A DNA stretch of 64,000 bases from Desulfacinum sp. (GCA_014359885.1 JACIYN010000018.1:1-64000); one strand, 5' to 3'. Positions 8,252 to 17,586 are shown, numbered from the stretch's first letter. Program-made: numbers and translations. The notes: a model not told the origin generated them from the letters alone.

Positions 8252-9115
8252 TCAGGTCTCCTTTCGGCCGAAAAGGCCGGCCGGCCGGATGGTGAGCACC
8301 AGCACCAGGATGAGAAACCCGAAAAAGTGCTTGTAGCCGGACGAAATGTAGGCGGATCCCAGGTTCTGGACCACGCCGAGAAGGATGCCGCCCACCACGC
8401 AGCCTTCCAGGCTGCCCATGCCGCCCAGGACCACCACCACGAAGGCGGTGAGGCTGATCCCCACGCTCACCGTGGGGTTCACCGGAAAGATGGGCGCCAG
8501 GATGACGCCGGCCGCCGCCGCCAGAGCGCATCCCAGGGCAAAGGAGAGCATGTTCACCCGCGCGGCGTTCACCCCCACCATGGACGCCATCTCCCGATCC
8601 TGGGCCACGGCGCGCACCATCTTGCCGAACCAGGTCTTCTTGATGAGAAGAAAGAGAAGGGCGATCACGGCGGCTCCGGCCAGAAAGGAAGCCAGCCGCT
8701 GGTTGCCGTAATAAAAGAGGCCGAAAAGGTGCGTGGACCCGCTCACCCAGTTGGGGGGCTTCTGGGGATAAGGCCCGAAGATGAAGAGATAGGCGTTTTG
8801 CAAAACGATGGACAGAATGAAGGTGATGATGAGCGAATACATGTCGTTGCCGTAGGTGGGCTGGATGAGGGTCCTTTCGATGAGAAGGCCGAAGACGAAG
8901 ACCAGACCCACCGCCAGGGCCATGGCCAGGGGGATGGGAAGGCCCAGGGCATGGGCGAAGAGGGCGCTGAAGTAGCCCGCCAGCACGTAGAGTTCCCCGT
9001 GGGCGAAGTTGATGACGTTCATGATGCCCACGATGAGCGAGACGCCCAGAGCCGACAGGGCGTAGATGACGCCCAGCAGCAATCCGTTGGTGAGGTAGAG
9101 CAGAAAGTCGTCCAT
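8252..9115 (-). CDS. livH: branched-chain amino acid ABC transporter permease LivH
   Basis: A 287-residue inner-membrane permease starting at ATG 9115 (MDDFLLYLTNGLLLGVIYALSALGVSL), which is the normal LivH N-terminus; the 85 codons upstream in the tracked ORF are repeat DNA. The motif VGIMNVINFAHGELYVLAGY is diagnostic, as is VVVLGGMGSLEGCVVGGILLG near the end. An AAAGGA ribosome site lies 11 bp before the start. It is the first gene of livHMGF; the cognate binding protein is 925 bp further upstream on the same strand. Confidence 0.95.
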   Translation of the reverse strand: MDDFLLYLTNGLLLGVIYALSALGVSLIVGIMNVINFAHGELYVLAGYFSALFAHALGLPIPLAMALAVGLVFVFGLLIERTLIQPTYGNDMYSLIITFILSIVLQNAYLFIFGPYPQKPPNWVSGSTHLFGLFYYGNQRLASFLAGAAVIALLFLLIKKTWFGKMVRAVAQDREMASMVGVNAARVNMLSFALGCALAAAAGVILAPIFPVNPTVSVGISLTAFVVVVLGGMGSLEGCVVGGILLGVVQNLGSAYISSGYKHFFGFLILVLVLTIRPAGLFGRKET

Positions 9116-9280
9116 GGGAGGTGGTTCCTTTGCCTTGCGATCGCGGGCGATCCTTCCGTCTGGGATAGGGGGCGAAAGGCCGCCGGATGACGGTTCACGG
9201 TTCACCAGACTTTTTAACGGTCGTGGCTCTCGCTGTGTCACCCTGCATGGATGGAAGACTGAGCTAGGTAAGAGCCTTTT

Positions 9281-9371
9281 GTGGGAGCGCCGCAAGGCGC
9301 GATTTTCTTTACGTGACCGCACGCTTGTTGGATCACCGGCCACACTCATCGCGGCTTTCGCCGCTCCCACA
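9281..9371. repeat. ~90-bp inverted-repeat element (family C) copy 1
   Basis: Begins GTGGGAGCGCCGCAAGGCGCGA and ends TCGCGGCTTTCGCCGCTCCCAC, so the outer arms pair. The same layout recurs at 9531, 32468 and 62343 (inverted), with decayed copies at 11530 and 37301. Confidence 0.85.
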
Positions 9372-9530
9372 CACCGGTCATTTCCATCTTGCGTTCATAT
9401 GGGTTCATTGCCGGTTTTCTTTCACATTAGCGATCATGGTGTGGTACGCCACCCCGCACGGATGAAAGAACCGGCAGCGGGGCGCTCTCCGCCCTGTGAG
9501 CGCTTTCCGCCCTGTGGGAGCTTTCTCGTC

Positions 9531-9623
9531 TCTGTGGGAGCGCCGCAAGGCGCGATGAGGTGGTGGCCGCACCGCCACGGAACGGCCGGCCATCCCCTTC
9601 GCGGCTTTCGCCGCTCCCACAGA
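9531..9623. repeat. ~90-bp inverted-repeat element (family C) copy 2
   Basis: TCTGTGGGAGCGCCGCAAGG at the left and GCCGCTCCCACAGA at the right form long arms. The core GATGAGGTGGTGGCCGC...GGAACGGCCGGCC is also conserved at 37301, so this is more than a bare hairpin. Confidence 0.85.
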
Positions 9624-9798
9624 TGATGGTGCTCCCCCAGGGGATGGTGTTCCCACAGGGGATGCCGCACCTGTTGGGTGTTGATTGGAGCCCCCGATGC
9701 TCCTGCAACATACCGAAAGTACGGTTCTTTCACATTAACCCCCCATCACGGACGGCCCGTGACAACGAAGGATGAAAAGCCCCTTTGGCAAGCAGACC

Positions 9799-9832
9799 CC
9801 TGTAGGGGCGAATGATTATTCGCCCCTACAGG
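9799..9832. repeat. P1 palindrome within a D-family element
   Basis: A 34-bp perfect palindrome around GTAGGGGCGAATGATTATTC. The flanking sequence from about 9738 (AACCCCCCATCACGGACGG...CCTTTGGCAAGCAGACC) matches 44549-44610 closely. Confidence 0.88.
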
Positions 9833-9951
9833 CCGCGCGCGCGAATGGAACAACCTCGCGTTTCATATAGAAGTGGACGATTCTTTCCCATCTCGAGGTT
9901 CCGGCGGGCGGGCGCAAGGCCCGCCCCAACGAAGGTAGATGGACCCGTTGA

Positions 9952-9979
9952 GTAGGGGCGGGGTTTATCCCCGCCCGCT
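9952..9979. repeat. GC palindrome (family P2)
   Basis: GTAGGGGCGGGGTTTATCCCCGCCCGCT type hairpin, dispersed through the window (also near 17454, 23260 and 44764). Confidence 0.8.
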
Positions 9980-10040
9980 CATGTCGCGGAGCTAAGGAGT
10001 CGCTCCATTTAGGCTTTCGCTTCTATATCACGGGCTCTTC

Positions 10041-11237
10041 CTAGTGCTTTTTCAGCTCGCCCGTCTTCACGTCCAGGGGGTAGACCACCACCTGCTCCTT
10101 GTTCTGCCACTGGACGATCAGCATGGGCGGCTGCCACTGGTGGTAACGATACGTGCCTTTTTCCGTGCCGAACTGCACCACGCCGCTTCCCACCTTGAGC
10201 TGGGTCTTTTCCAGGGCGTCCACGATCTTTTCGGGATCCGTGCTTCCGGCCCGGCGGATGGCATCCGCGGCCACCAACAGGACGTCATAGATGGAGCGGG
10301 ACTTGTAATCGGTGGGTTCCTTGCCGAACTTCTTCACGTAGGCTTCCCGGAACTGGCGGGAGACTTCGTTGAATTCCACCTGGGCGTGCATCCGCGAGAC
10401 GAAGAGCTCCAGGTTGCCCGCATCGCCCACGTTCTGCCAGAATTCGGGCCACAGGCTGGGAGGGCCCGCGCCTTCCAGGATCAGGGCCTGTTGGGGGAAG
10501 AGCCCCACTTCGTTGGCCTGGGCGATGAAATAGTGCACGCCGAAGCCGTACACGAAGGCCAGGACCAGGTCCGGCTTGAACTTGGCGATCTTGTTGAGTT
10601 CCGTGTAGTGGTCCTGGCTCTTTCGCTCCGTTTCCACGGTCATATATTCCACGCCCATGGCCTTCAGACCGTCTTCGGCCAACTTCTTGATTCCCAGGCC
10701 CCAGTCGGTGTTTTCCGCCACGATGGCCACCCGCTTGAACCCGTAGTCCTTGACGAAGCCCAGGATGTTGTCGTTCACCACGCCGCTGTTGCACGGCCCG
10801 GCCCGAAAGACGTACCGGGAATTCTTGGCCGTGATGTCGTCGGCCCAAGCTTCCGCGATGATGAGGGGGTGCTTGTACCGATCGGCGATGGGCACTTCGG
10901 CCAAGGCGCAGGACGAATGGCTCTCGCCCACGGTCACCACCACCTGGTCCTTGGTGATGAGCTTTTCAAAGCCGGAGGCGGCCTTTTCCGGCGTGCCGCC
11001 CGTGTCTTCGAAGACCACTTCCACCTTCTTTCCCAGCACACCGCCCTGCTGGCCGTTGATCACATCCAGGGCCAGTGCGATGCCTTCCTCGAAGGCCTTT
11101 CCAGTGGCCGCCGCTGGCCCGGTCCGCGGGCCCACCACGCCGATCTTGATCACGTCCTGGGCCTGAGCGGCACCGACCGCCAAAAGCCCTGCCAAAGCCA
11201 ACCCCAGCACAACGGTCCACGTTCCCTTCCGACGCAT
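10041..11237 (-). CDS. livJ: Liv-type ABC transporter substrate-binding protein
   Basis: A periplasmic binding protein, 398 aa from the ATG at 11237 (MRRKGTWTVVLGLALAGLL...), which has a textbook AAAGGAGGCGAAC site. A signal peptide ends at about AQA|QDVIKIGVVGPRTG. The mature N-terminus IKIGVVGPRTGPAAATGKAFEEGIALALDVIN and KVEVVFEDTGGTPEKAASGFEKLI are typical of Peripla_BP_6 (PF13458) proteins. It is the likely ligand receptor for LivHMGF downstream, separated by a repeat-filled gap. The ligand could be an amino acid, amide or aromatic acid. The tracked ORF start at 11378 lies in repeat DNA. Confidence 0.93.
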   Translation of the reverse strand: MRRKGTWTVVLGLALAGLLAVGAAQAQDVIKIGVVGPRTGPAAATGKAFEEGIALALDVINGQQGGVLGKKVEVVFEDTGGTPEKAASGFEKLITKDQVVVTVGESHSSCALAEVPIADRYKHPLIIAEAWADDITAKNSRYVFRAGPCNSGVVNDNILGFVKDYGFKRVAIVAENTDWGLGIKKLAEDGLKAMGVEYMTVETERKSQDHYTELNKIAKFKPDLVLAFVYGFGVHYFIAQANEVGLFPQQALILEGAGPPSLWPEFWQNVGDAGNLELFVSRMHAQVEFNEVSRQFREAYVKKFGKEPTDYKSRSIYDVLLVAADAIRRAGSTDPEKIVDALEKTQLKVGSGVVQFGTEKGTYRYHQWQPPMLIVQWQNKEQVVVYPLDVKTGELKKH

Positions 11238-11710
11238 GTTCGCCTCCTTTTCGGCTGTGGCCCCCGTTATTCCCGGGCGGCCGGTTAGGGAAAATCCAAG
11301 ACCCCATGGAAAGGCCACGCCCGCCTGGCGTGCGGCGCCCCAGAAACCGGACGCAAATCGCTCCATCGAGGTCCACAAAGGAGCAAAGGACCTGTAGGGG
11401 CGAATGATTATTCGCCCCTACTGGGGTCTGCTTCCCAAAGGTGCGTTTCATTCCTCATGGTTTCGCCCCGCGTGATGGGGGTTATGGGGTCATATGGAGG
11501 AACGGACTAAGCCCGAGTTGCCACCGGCACGAGCGGCGCAAGCCGCCATGAGAGTGACCGGCAACCCAACAACCGCGCGGTCACGCAAAGAAGATCGCGC
11601 CTTGCGGCGCTTCCACAAAAGGCCCTTGCCTGGTCCACTCTTTCATCCATGCGGGCTTGCACAAAACGGGCCATGAACGTTGGGGTATTGGTGAAGAACG
11701 CCGGAGCGCA
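11238..11710. other. repeat-filled intergenic region
   Basis: No gene is seen. It contains a P1 palindrome (11391-11421) with its D-family flank running to about 11490 and a decayed family C element (about 11530-11628, GCGCGGTCACGCAAAGAAGATCGCGCCTTGCGGCGC region). Confidence 0.75.
11391..11421. repeat. P1 palindrome
   Basis: TGTAGGGGCGAATGATTATTCGCCCCTACT, one mismatch from perfect at the outer end; the right flank GGGGTCTGCTTCCCAAAGGTGCGTTTCAT is the inverted form of the flank at 44590-44610. Confidence 0.85.
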
Positions 11711-12544
11711 TCAGACGGCGGCCTGGGCCTTCCCGTTCAGGCCCAGGATGGCCCGCGCTTCGTCCGGCGTGGCCACTTCCCGGCCCAGTTCCCGCGCGAG
11801 CCGCACGATCCTTTCGATCAGCCGCTCGTTGGAGGCCAGTTCCCCTTTGCGGTAGTAGATGTTGTCCTCCAAGCCCACCCGCACGTGGCCGCCGGCCAGG
11901 ATGGCATGAACGTTCATGGGAAGTTGGGCGGCGGCGATGCCCGAGGCGGTCCAGGTGGCATCCGGAGGAATGCTGTTTTTCAGGTGCACCAGGTTTTCCA
12001 GCGTGGCCGGGATGGCCCCCTTGAGGCCCATGACGAAGTTGAAATGGAGGGGCGGCCTCGCCAACCCCCGGCTCACCAGGTCCAAGGCGTTGGCGATCAT
12101 GCTGGTGTCGAAGATCTCCATCTCCGGCTTGATGCCGTAACGCTGCATGTCGGAGGCCAGCTTGTCGATGAGGTCGGGGCCGTTGGCATAGACGGCATTG
12201 GGGAAATTGACGGAACCGGTGGTGAGGCTCGCCATCTCGGGGCGGAGCTTCAACCGCTCGCTCCGCTCTTCATAGCCCATGCCGGCGCGCCCCCCCGTGG
12301 AGATCTGGGTGATGAGTCGGGTCCGGGACCGAAGTCCCTCCATGGCTTCCTGAAAGAGATCGAACCGCGGCGACGGGGATTCGTCCTTGGGATCGCGCAC
12401 GTGCACGTGCACGATGGCCGCTCCCGCCGATTCGCATCGTACGGCGCACTCCACGATTTCCTGGGGCGTGATGGGGACGTGGGGGGTTTTGGCCCGAGAG
12501 GGTAGCGATCCGGTGGGAGCCACGGTGATGATCAGTTTCTCCAT
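11711..12544 (-). CDS. beta-keto acid cleavage enzyme (BKACE, Kce-like, DUF849)
   Basis: BKACE enzymes condense a beta-keto acid with acetyl-CoA and release acetoacetate plus a new CoA ester; the best known is 3-keto-5-aminohexanoate cleavage enzyme of lysine fermentation. The 277-residue protein fits the family. The zinc ligands are in IVHVHVRDP (two His), with a third likely in MNVHAILAGGHVRVGLEDN. The segment TQISTGG and the ending typical of the family are present. It is 21 bp downstream of the IclR gene on the same strand and so probably under its control. The other lysine-fermentation genes (kamA, kamDE, kdd, kal) are not in the window, so the substrate may be a different beta-keto acid. 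Confidence 0.92.
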   Translation of the reverse strand: MEKLIITVAPTGSLPSRAKTPHVPITPQEIVECAVRCESAGAAIVHVHVRDPKDESPSPRFDLFQEAMEGLRSRTRLITQISTGGRAGMGYEERSERLKLRPEMASLTTGSVNFPNAVYANGPDLIDKLASDMQRYGIKPEMEIFDTSMIANALDLVSRGLARPPLHFNFVMGLKGAIPATLENLVHLKNSIPPDATWTASGIAAAQLPMNVHAILAGGHVRVGLEDNIYYRKGELASNERLIERIVRLARELGREVATPDEARAILGLNGKAQAAV

Positions 12545-12565
12545 GGAGCTGCCTTTCTCAAGGGG

Positions 12566-13372
12566 TCACACCCGGGCCACGGAAACCTGTTTTTCCAGCA
12601 GCTCGGAGATGGCCCGAGCGGTTCGGAGCAGCGGGCCCGACAGCTGGCCAACCAATCGCTCCAGGCTGTACCGGGTGGTGGGCACCGCCACATTGATCGC
12701 CCCCGCCGGGTAGCCGTCCCGAAGGATGGGAGCGGCGATGGAGCGCAGGCCCACTGAAAGCTCTTCGTCGTTTACGGCAAAACCGTCGTTTCTCACCCGC
12801 GCCAGCTCTTCCCTGAAGCGCGACACCGAGACGATGGTGCGGTGGGTCAGGGAAGCAAAGGACTGCTCGGCAAGCACCTCTTGCAGCTCGTCTTCGGGAA
12901 GATAGGCCGCGATGGCCTTTCCCATGGACGTGCAATAGACGGGCAGGCGAGCGCCGATGCTCAGCGGGTGCTGCATGATGGGTTCCGTGACGTAGCGGGC
13001 CACGTAGAGGATCTGGCCGCCGTCCAGGATGGCCATGTTCACCGTCTCGCCCAATTCCCGGGAGAGCTCCCGAAGGTTGGACTCGCCCACTTGGCGAAGA
13101 TCCATCTGGCTCAGGGCGGCATAGCCCAGCCCCAGGACCTTGGGGGTCAGGCTGTAGCGCTTTCGCTTGCTGCGGTGCACGTATCCCAGCCGCACCAGGG
13201 TGTAGCAAAACCGGGAGACGGTGACCTTGTTGAGCCCGACGGCCTCGGCCAATTCCGTGAGGTTGAGGGGTCTAGGTGCCTGGGAGAGGACCTCCAGCAC
13301 CGCCATGCCTCGGGACAGGGAATTGATGAACGCCCGGGACGGATCTTCCACGATGGTCACTTTCGGCTTCAT
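12566..13372 (-). CDS. IclR family transcriptional regulator
   Basis: A 268-residue regulator. The ATG at 13372 (MKPKVTIVEDPSRAFINSLSRGMAVLEVL) follows AAAGGGTCGAACG and is preferred over the tracked start at 13414. The N-terminal winged helix (LNLTELAEAVGLNKVTVSRFCYTLVRLGYV) and the C-terminal effector domain (SIGARLPVYCTSMGKAIAAYL, DEELSVGLRSIAAPIL) are standard IclR features. It precedes the BKACE gene and diverges from the dpp-type transporter operon. It probably controls both through the palindrome at 13419-13439. The effector is unknown, perhaps the catabolic substrate of the locus. Confidence 0.95.
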   Translation of the reverse strand: MKPKVTIVEDPSRAFINSLSRGMAVLEVLSQAPRPLNLTELAEAVGLNKVTVSRFCYTLVRLGYVHRSKRKRYSLTPKVLGLGYAALSQMDLRQVGESNLRELSRELGETVNMAILDGGQILYVARYVTEPIMQHPLSIGARLPVYCTSMGKAIAAYLPEDELQEVLAEQSFASLTHRTIVSVSRFREELARVRNDGFAVNDEELSVGLRSIAAPILRDGYPAGAINVAVPTTRYSLERLVGQLSGPLLRTARAISELLEKQVSVARV

Positions 13373-13418
13373 CGTTCGACCCTTTCGGTGGGGGTGGAAA
13401 ATTACGCCTTGCAATAGA

Positions 13419-13439
13419 TGATTCTGCTATGTAGAATCA
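13419..13439. promoter_or_regulatory. candidate IclR operator
   Basis: TGATTCTGC TAT GTAGAATCA is an imperfect 9-bp-arm palindrome with one mismatch, 47 bp upstream of the IclR start codon in the divergent promoter region 13373-13742. Its position suits autoregulation and control of the divergent operon. I see nothing else clear in this gap. Confidence 0.55.
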
Positions 13440-13742
13440 GGGCTCGGGTTGTGTCAAGTGAAATATTTCGGAAAACACCTTGACCTGTCGGTCCAATCGT
13501 GCCCCTATGGCCGGGTCGCTTCAAGACCCAATGTCACTTTTTTTCGACGGCCATCCCCAACACGGCGCGGACCGGGGACCTCCGTCGGCCATGACTCCCG
13601 GCTCCCTTTCAGGCCGGAGAGATGCTTAGGTAGGGACGCCCTGTCCATGCAAAGGCCCCGGATGGTTGTTGGTCCCGTCTCACACCAGGGGTCAACCGAT
13701 CGGCGAGCTGCGAGGACAAGAGGCTTCCGAAGCCAAAATCCA

Positions 13743-14738
13743 ATGATGAACAACGACGCCCTTCTCGCCATCCAGTCCCTGCGCACCTGCTTCCAAACCC
13801 CGGCGGGCATCGCCCGGGCCGTGGACGGGGTTTCCCTGAACGTGCACGAAAGTCAAGTGCTCGGCATCGTGGGGGAATCGGGGTGTGGAAAGAGCGTCCT
13901 TTCCCTTTCCATCCTCCGGCTTCTTCCCATGCCGCCCGCCTTTTTCGACGGAGGCGCCATCTTCTTTCGGGGTCGCAACCTGCTGGATCTCTCCATGGAG
14001 GAACTCCGCTCCATCCGCGGAAACGAGATCAGCATGATCTTCCAGGAACCCATGACGGCCCTCAATCCCGTCTTCACCGTGGGCGACCAGCTGGCGGAAG
14101 TTTACCGGGTTCATCGCGGCCTTTCCCGGAAGGAAGCGTGGCAGCGGGCCATCGGCATGTTGGAGCGGGTGGGAGTTCCGGCGCCGGAATCCCGGGTGCG
14201 GGAATATCCGTTCCAGCTTTCCGGAGGCATGCGCCAGCGGGTCATGATCGCCATGGCCCTGGCGTGCCGCCCCAAGCTGCTCATCGCCGACGAGCCCACC
14301 ACGGCCCTGGACGTGACCATCCAGGCCCAGATCCTGGACCTCATGGAAAAGCTCAAGGAAGAGATGGGCACGGCCATCATCCTCATTTCCCACGATCTGG
14401 GCGTCATCGCCGAAATGGCCCAGGAGGTGGCGGTCATGTACACGGGCCGGGTGGTGGAGCGGGCGGACACATTGGAACTCTTCGACCATCCTCTGCATCC
14501 CTACACCCGGGGCCTCATGCAGGCCATCCCGGGCCCGGACATGTCCATGGCCGACGGGGAGCTCTACGAGATTCCCGGGGTGGTTCCCAGCCTCACGGAC
14601 CTTCCCCAGGGCTGCTCCTTCCATCCCCGGTGCGCTCTGGCCGACGAGATCTGCCGAACCCGCCCGCCGGATCTGACGGAAGTCCGGCCCGGGCACTGGG
14701 CGGCCTGCTGGATGGTGACTGGAGGCGCCCATGCTTGA
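13743..14738 (+). CDS. dppD: dipeptide/oligopeptide/opine-type ABC transporter ATPase (DppD-like)
   Basis: The first ATPase of a peptide/nickel/opine-class importer. I start it at ATG 13743 ([19 protein letters not shown]), giving 331 aa; the 98 codons upstream in the tracked ORF have no homology-like features. No strong ribosome site is visible, so the start is uncertain by a few codons. Walker A GESGCGKS, signature [15 protein letters not shown], Walker [15 protein letters not shown] and the C-terminal oligopeptide/dipeptide domain with the cysteine region [14 protein letters not shown] are all present. It overlaps dppF by 8 bp. Confidence 0.93.
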   Translation: MMNNDALLAIQSLRTCFQTPAGIARAVDGVSLNVHESQVLGIVGESGCGKSVLSLSILRLLPMPPAFFDGGAIFFRGRNLLDLSMEELRSIRGNEISMIFQEPMTALNPVFTVGDQLAEVYRVHRGLSRKEAWQRAIGMLERVGVPAPESRVREYPFQLSGGMRQRVMIAMALACRPKLLIADEPTTALDVTIQAQILDLMEKLKEEMGTAIILISHDLGVIAEMAQEVAVMYTGRVVERADTLELFDHPLHPYTRGLMQAIPGPDMSMADGELYEIPGVVPSLTDLPQGCSFHPRCALADEICRTRPPDLTEVRPGHWAACWMVTGGAHA

Positions 14739-15726
14739 AGTGCGCAACCTGGTCAAGCATTTTCCGGTTCGGAGGGGATGGCTCCAGCGCGTGCAGGGAG
14801 CGGTCCACGCGGTGGACGGGGTTTCCTTTTCCCTGAAGACCCACGAAACCTTGGGGATCGTGGGAGAATCCGGATGCGGCAAATCCACGGCGGGAAGAAC
14901 GATCCTTCGGCTGATCGAACCCACGTCGGGAGAGGTCTTTTTCCGCGGCCGCAACATCTTCCGGATGGAGCCCCGGGAACTGAAGGCGCTTCGCCGAGAG
15001 ATGCAGATCATCTTTCAGGACCCCTACGGATCGTTGAACCCGCGGCTCACGGTCTCCCGGATCCTGGAGGAACCGCTCCTGACCCACAAGATGGGCTCGC
15101 GAGCCGAAAGGCGTCGGGCCGTGGAGGAGGTCCTGGAGCGGGTGGGGCTTCTTCCCGAGCACATGCACCGCTTTCCCCATGAATTTTCCGGCGGCCAGCG
15201 CCAGCGGATCATGATCGCACGGGCGCTCATCCTGAAGCCGAGCCTCATCGTGGGCGATGAACCCGTGTCCGCCCTGGACGTTTCCGTGCAGGCCCAGATC
15301 CTCAACCTGCTGGGACGCCTGCAGCGGGAAGCCGGCTTTTCCCTCATCATCATCTCCCACGATCTGGGCGTCATTCGCTACATCTGCCATCGGGTGGCGG
15401 TGATGTATCTCGGCAAGATTGTGGAACTGGCCCCGGCGGACCAACTCTACCGGGAGCCGCTGCACCCCTACACCCAGGCGCTTCTTTCCGCCGTGCCCGT
15501 ACCCGACCCCAGGCGGCGGCGGGAACGGATCGTGCTCGCGGGCGATGTGCCGAGCCCCCTCCATCCGCCTTCCGGGTGCCGATTTCATCCGCGGTGTCCC
15601 CAGCGGCTGGACGTGTGCCCCAGGGAAGAACCGCCCATGCGGGACATGGGCGATGGTCGTCGCGTGGCCTGCCATCTCCATGGGGAAGGCAGGCTGTGGG
15701 AACCGACCCGGTCCGGAGCGGCCTGA
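14731..15726 (+). CDS. dppF: dipeptide/oligopeptide/opine-type ABC transporter ATPase (DppF-like)
   Basis: The second ATPase, 331 aa. Walker [10 protein letters not shown], signature [15 protein letters not shown], Walker [20 protein letters not shown] and the C-terminal [14 protein letters not shown] region are typical of DppF/OppF. The start ATG follows TGGAGGCGCCC inside the end of dppD, suggesting coupling. The gene order D-F-A-B-C, with ATPases first, is less common than A-B-C-D-F but occurs in opine and glutathione-like transporters. The substrate is not readable from the ATPase. Confidence 0.95.
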   Translation: MLEVRNLVKHFPVRRGWLQRVQGAVHAVDGVSFSLKTHETLGIVGESGCGKSTAGRTILRLIEPTSGEVFFRGRNIFRMEPRELKALRREMQIIFQDPYGSLNPRLTVSRILEEPLLTHKMGSRAERRRAVEEVLERVGLLPEHMHRFPHEFSGGQRQRIMIARALILKPSLIVGDEPVSALDVSVQAQILNLLGRLQREAGFSLIIISHDLGVIRYICHRVAVMYLGKIVELAPADQLYREPLHPYTQALLSAVPVPDPRRRRERIVLAGDVPSPLHPPSGCRFHPRCPQRLDVCPREEPPMRDMGDGRRVACHLHGEGRLWEPTRSGAA

Positions 15727-15809
15727 GACCTCATGCCGTCCCGTTTCCCGAAAGCGGTTCCCTTGGCTTGTCGGGTTTTCCAAGAACCACAAACGAGAGG
15801 AGGAGGATC

Positions 15810-17306
15810 ATGAAACGAGTGCTCTTGGCTGTTCTGGCCCTGGCCGTGGTGTTCGGTGTGGGATCGACGCCCCTTCAGGCGAAGGACGCCGACACCCTGG
15901 TGGTGGTGCAGGAAGCGGAACCGGTGGGCCTGGATCTCATGCAAAGCTCCATCCAGACCACCATGAGTGTCTGCTATAACATCCACGACACCCTCTTTCA
16001 TCCCCAGGAAGACGCCAGCGTGAAGCCGGCCCTGGCGGAAAAGTGGGAAAAGGTGGACGACACCACCTGGAAGATCACCCTGAGGAAAGGCGCCACCTTC
16101 CACAACGGGGAGCCCGTGACGGCCCAGGCGGTGAAGTTTTCCTTTGACCGGGTCTTCAATCCCGACATCAAGTGCCCCCACAAGGGAAAGATGTCCGCCT
16201 TCAAGGAAGTGAAGGTGCTGGACGACTACACCTTCACCATCAGCACCCACAAGCCCTATGCGCCGGGACTTTACATCTTGGGCTACTATCTGCCCATCGT
16301 GCCGCCCAAGTACGTGCAGGAAGTGGGCGATACGGAATACAACGTGAAACCTGTGGGATGCGGCCCTTACAAGCTGGTGAAATGGGTGCGGGGAGAAGAG
16401 ATCGTTCTGGAGCGCTATGAGAACTATTACGGGCCCAAGCCGGCCTACAAGCGGGTGATCTTCAAGGGCGTTCCGGAAGAGGCGTCCCGGATCGCGGCGC
16501 TGCTCACGGGCGAAGCCGACGTGATCAGCGGTGTGCCGGTCCACCAGCGCAAGAAGATCGAAGAATCCGGCAAAGCCTACCTCACCCCCCAGATGGGCGT
16601 CATGCCGTACCTGGGCCTGGACACCTACCACAAGCCCTTTGACGACGTCAGGGTCCGCCAGGCGGTCAACTACGCCATCAACCGGGAACTGATCAACAAG
16701 GCCCTTTTCGGAGGCAAGGCCATCCTGTGCGCCGGCCCCATCAGCCCCCGCACGTTTGGCGCCAACCCCAATCTGAAGCCGTACCCCTACGATCCGGAAA
16801 AGGCCAAGGCGCTGTTGGCCGAAGCGGGCTATCCCAACGGCTTCGAAGCCCGGCTGGCCTACCCCACCTACATGTCCCAGATCCAGGAACAGGCGGAAGC
16901 CATCGCCGCGGATCTGGCCAAGGTGGGGATCCAGGTGAAGCTGGAACCGTTCGAGCGGGCCGTCATGTGGGAACGCTACAAGGGCCGCCAGCACCAGATG
17001 TACATCTACTGGTGGGACGACGCGCCCGAACCGGACCGCTACATGTATTCGCTCTTCCATTCCAAGAGCCGCGATTACTATTACAAGAACCCCACCGTGG
17101 ACGTGCTCTTGGATCTGGGGCGAACCATCATGAACCGGGACGACCGGGCCAAGGTGTACCACGAGATCGACCGGATCCTGTATGAAGACGCTCCGTGGGT
17201 CTACCTGTACGTCATTCCCGAGGTGTTCGGGGTGGCCAACGACGTGGACTACCAGGGCCGCCGGGACGGCTTCTTGAACATGCGCTACGCCCAACCCAAG
17301 AAGTAG
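15810..17306 (+). CDS. peptide/opine-type ABC transporter substrate-binding protein
   Basis: An SBP_bac_5 family periplasmic binding protein, 498 aa from ATG 15810 (MKRVLLAVLALAVVFGVGS), which has GAGAGGAGGAGGATC upstream; the signal peptide ends near LQA|KDADTLVVVQEAEP. The family signature region LAEKWEKVDDTTWKITLRKGATFHNGEP is clear, and the DVRVRQAVNYAINRELI segment supports the assignment. It lies between the ATPase and permease genes of the same importer. The ligand is unknown; the saccharopine-dehydrogenase-like gene downstream suggests an opine or N-alkylated amino acid (inference). Confidence 0.94.
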   Translation: MKRVLLAVLALAVVFGVGSTPLQAKDADTLVVVQEAEPVGLDLMQSSIQTTMSVCYNIHDTLFHPQEDASVKPALAEKWEKVDDTTWKITLRKGATFHNGEPVTAQAVKFSFDRVFNPDIKCPHKGKMSAFKEVKVLDDYTFTISTHKPYAPGLYILGYYLPIVPPKYVQEVGDTEYNVKPVGCGPYKLVKWVRGEEIVLERYENYYGPKPAYKRVIFKGVPEEASRIAALLTGEADVISGVPVHQRKKIEESGKAYLTPQMGVMPYLGLDTYHKPFDDVRVRQAVNYAINRELINKALFGGKAILCAGPISPRTFGANPNLKPYPYDPEKAKALLAEAGYPNGFEARLAYPTYMSQIQEQAEAIAADLAKVGIQVKLEPFERAVMWERYKGRQHQMYIYWWDDAPEPDRYMYSLFHSKSRDYYYKNPTVDVLLDLGRTIMNRDDRAKVYHEIDRILYEDAPWVYLYVIPEVFGVANDVDYQGRRDGFLNMRYAQPKK

Positions 17307-17360
17307 GAAGGGGAAAGGGGAAGGAGGAAAGGTTAAAGGCGAAAGGGGAAAGGTAAAAGG
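17307..17360. repeat. heptanucleotide array, purine strand (AAAGGGG type)
   Basis: Starting right after the stop codon: GGGGAAAGGGGAAGGAGGAAAGGTTAAAGGCGAAAGG and onward, a 7-bp period on a GGAAAGG-like unit. Its inverted partner is at 17587-17680; 17349-17360 is the exact reverse complement of 17645-17656. Confidence 0.85.
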
Positions 17361-17403
17361 AACAAGGCATTCGCTTCACCGTCCATTCACGCCTTGTTCC
17401 TTT
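17356..17403 (+). terminator. long hairpin after the binding-protein gene
   Basis: AAAGGAACAAGGC (17356-17368) pairs perfectly with GCCTTGTTCCTTT (17391-17403) across a 22-base loop. It could attenuate transcription between the binding protein and permease genes. The trailing run is TTTCCC rather than a clean U-tract. Confidence 0.5.
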
Positions 17404-17453
17404 CCCTTAGACTGAGCGATTTTTTCTTCGGGTGTCTCTTTCACCGCGTGATT

Positions 17454-17527
17454 AGCGGGCGGGGATAAACCCCGCCCCTACCTAAAGGGTCCGTGCCTTT
17501 TTGTAGGGGCGGGCTTTACGCCCGCCC
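17454..17527. repeat. two P2-type GC palindromes
   Basis: AGCGGGCGGGGATAAACCCC... (17454-17481) and GTAGGGGCGGGCTTTACGCC... (17503-17527) are two related hairpins 21 bp apart in the 376-bp gap between binding-protein and permease genes. No gene is seen in the gap. Confidence 0.8.
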
Positions 17528-17586
17528 TTCAGGACCTGTCCATGAGAAAGAATCGTCCCATTTAGGTTTCCCCTTTTCGATCCGAA

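Larger units (their letters stand above)
9116..10040. other. 925-bp repeat-filled gap inside the liv operon
   Basis: I see no gene here. The gap holds two copies of the ~90-bp inverted-repeat element (9281-9371, 9531-9623), a P1 palindrome with its conserved flank (9738-9885), and two GC palindromes (9903-9928 and 9952-9979). The many hairpins may reduce read-through from the binding-protein gene into livHMGF, a common way to make more binding protein than permease. Confidence 0.8.

Noticed and set aside
11711-12544. Full lysine fermentation pathway
   Set aside because: Only the Kce-like gene is present; the aminomutases and 3,5-diaminohexanoate dehydrogenase are not in the window, so I do not assign that pathway.
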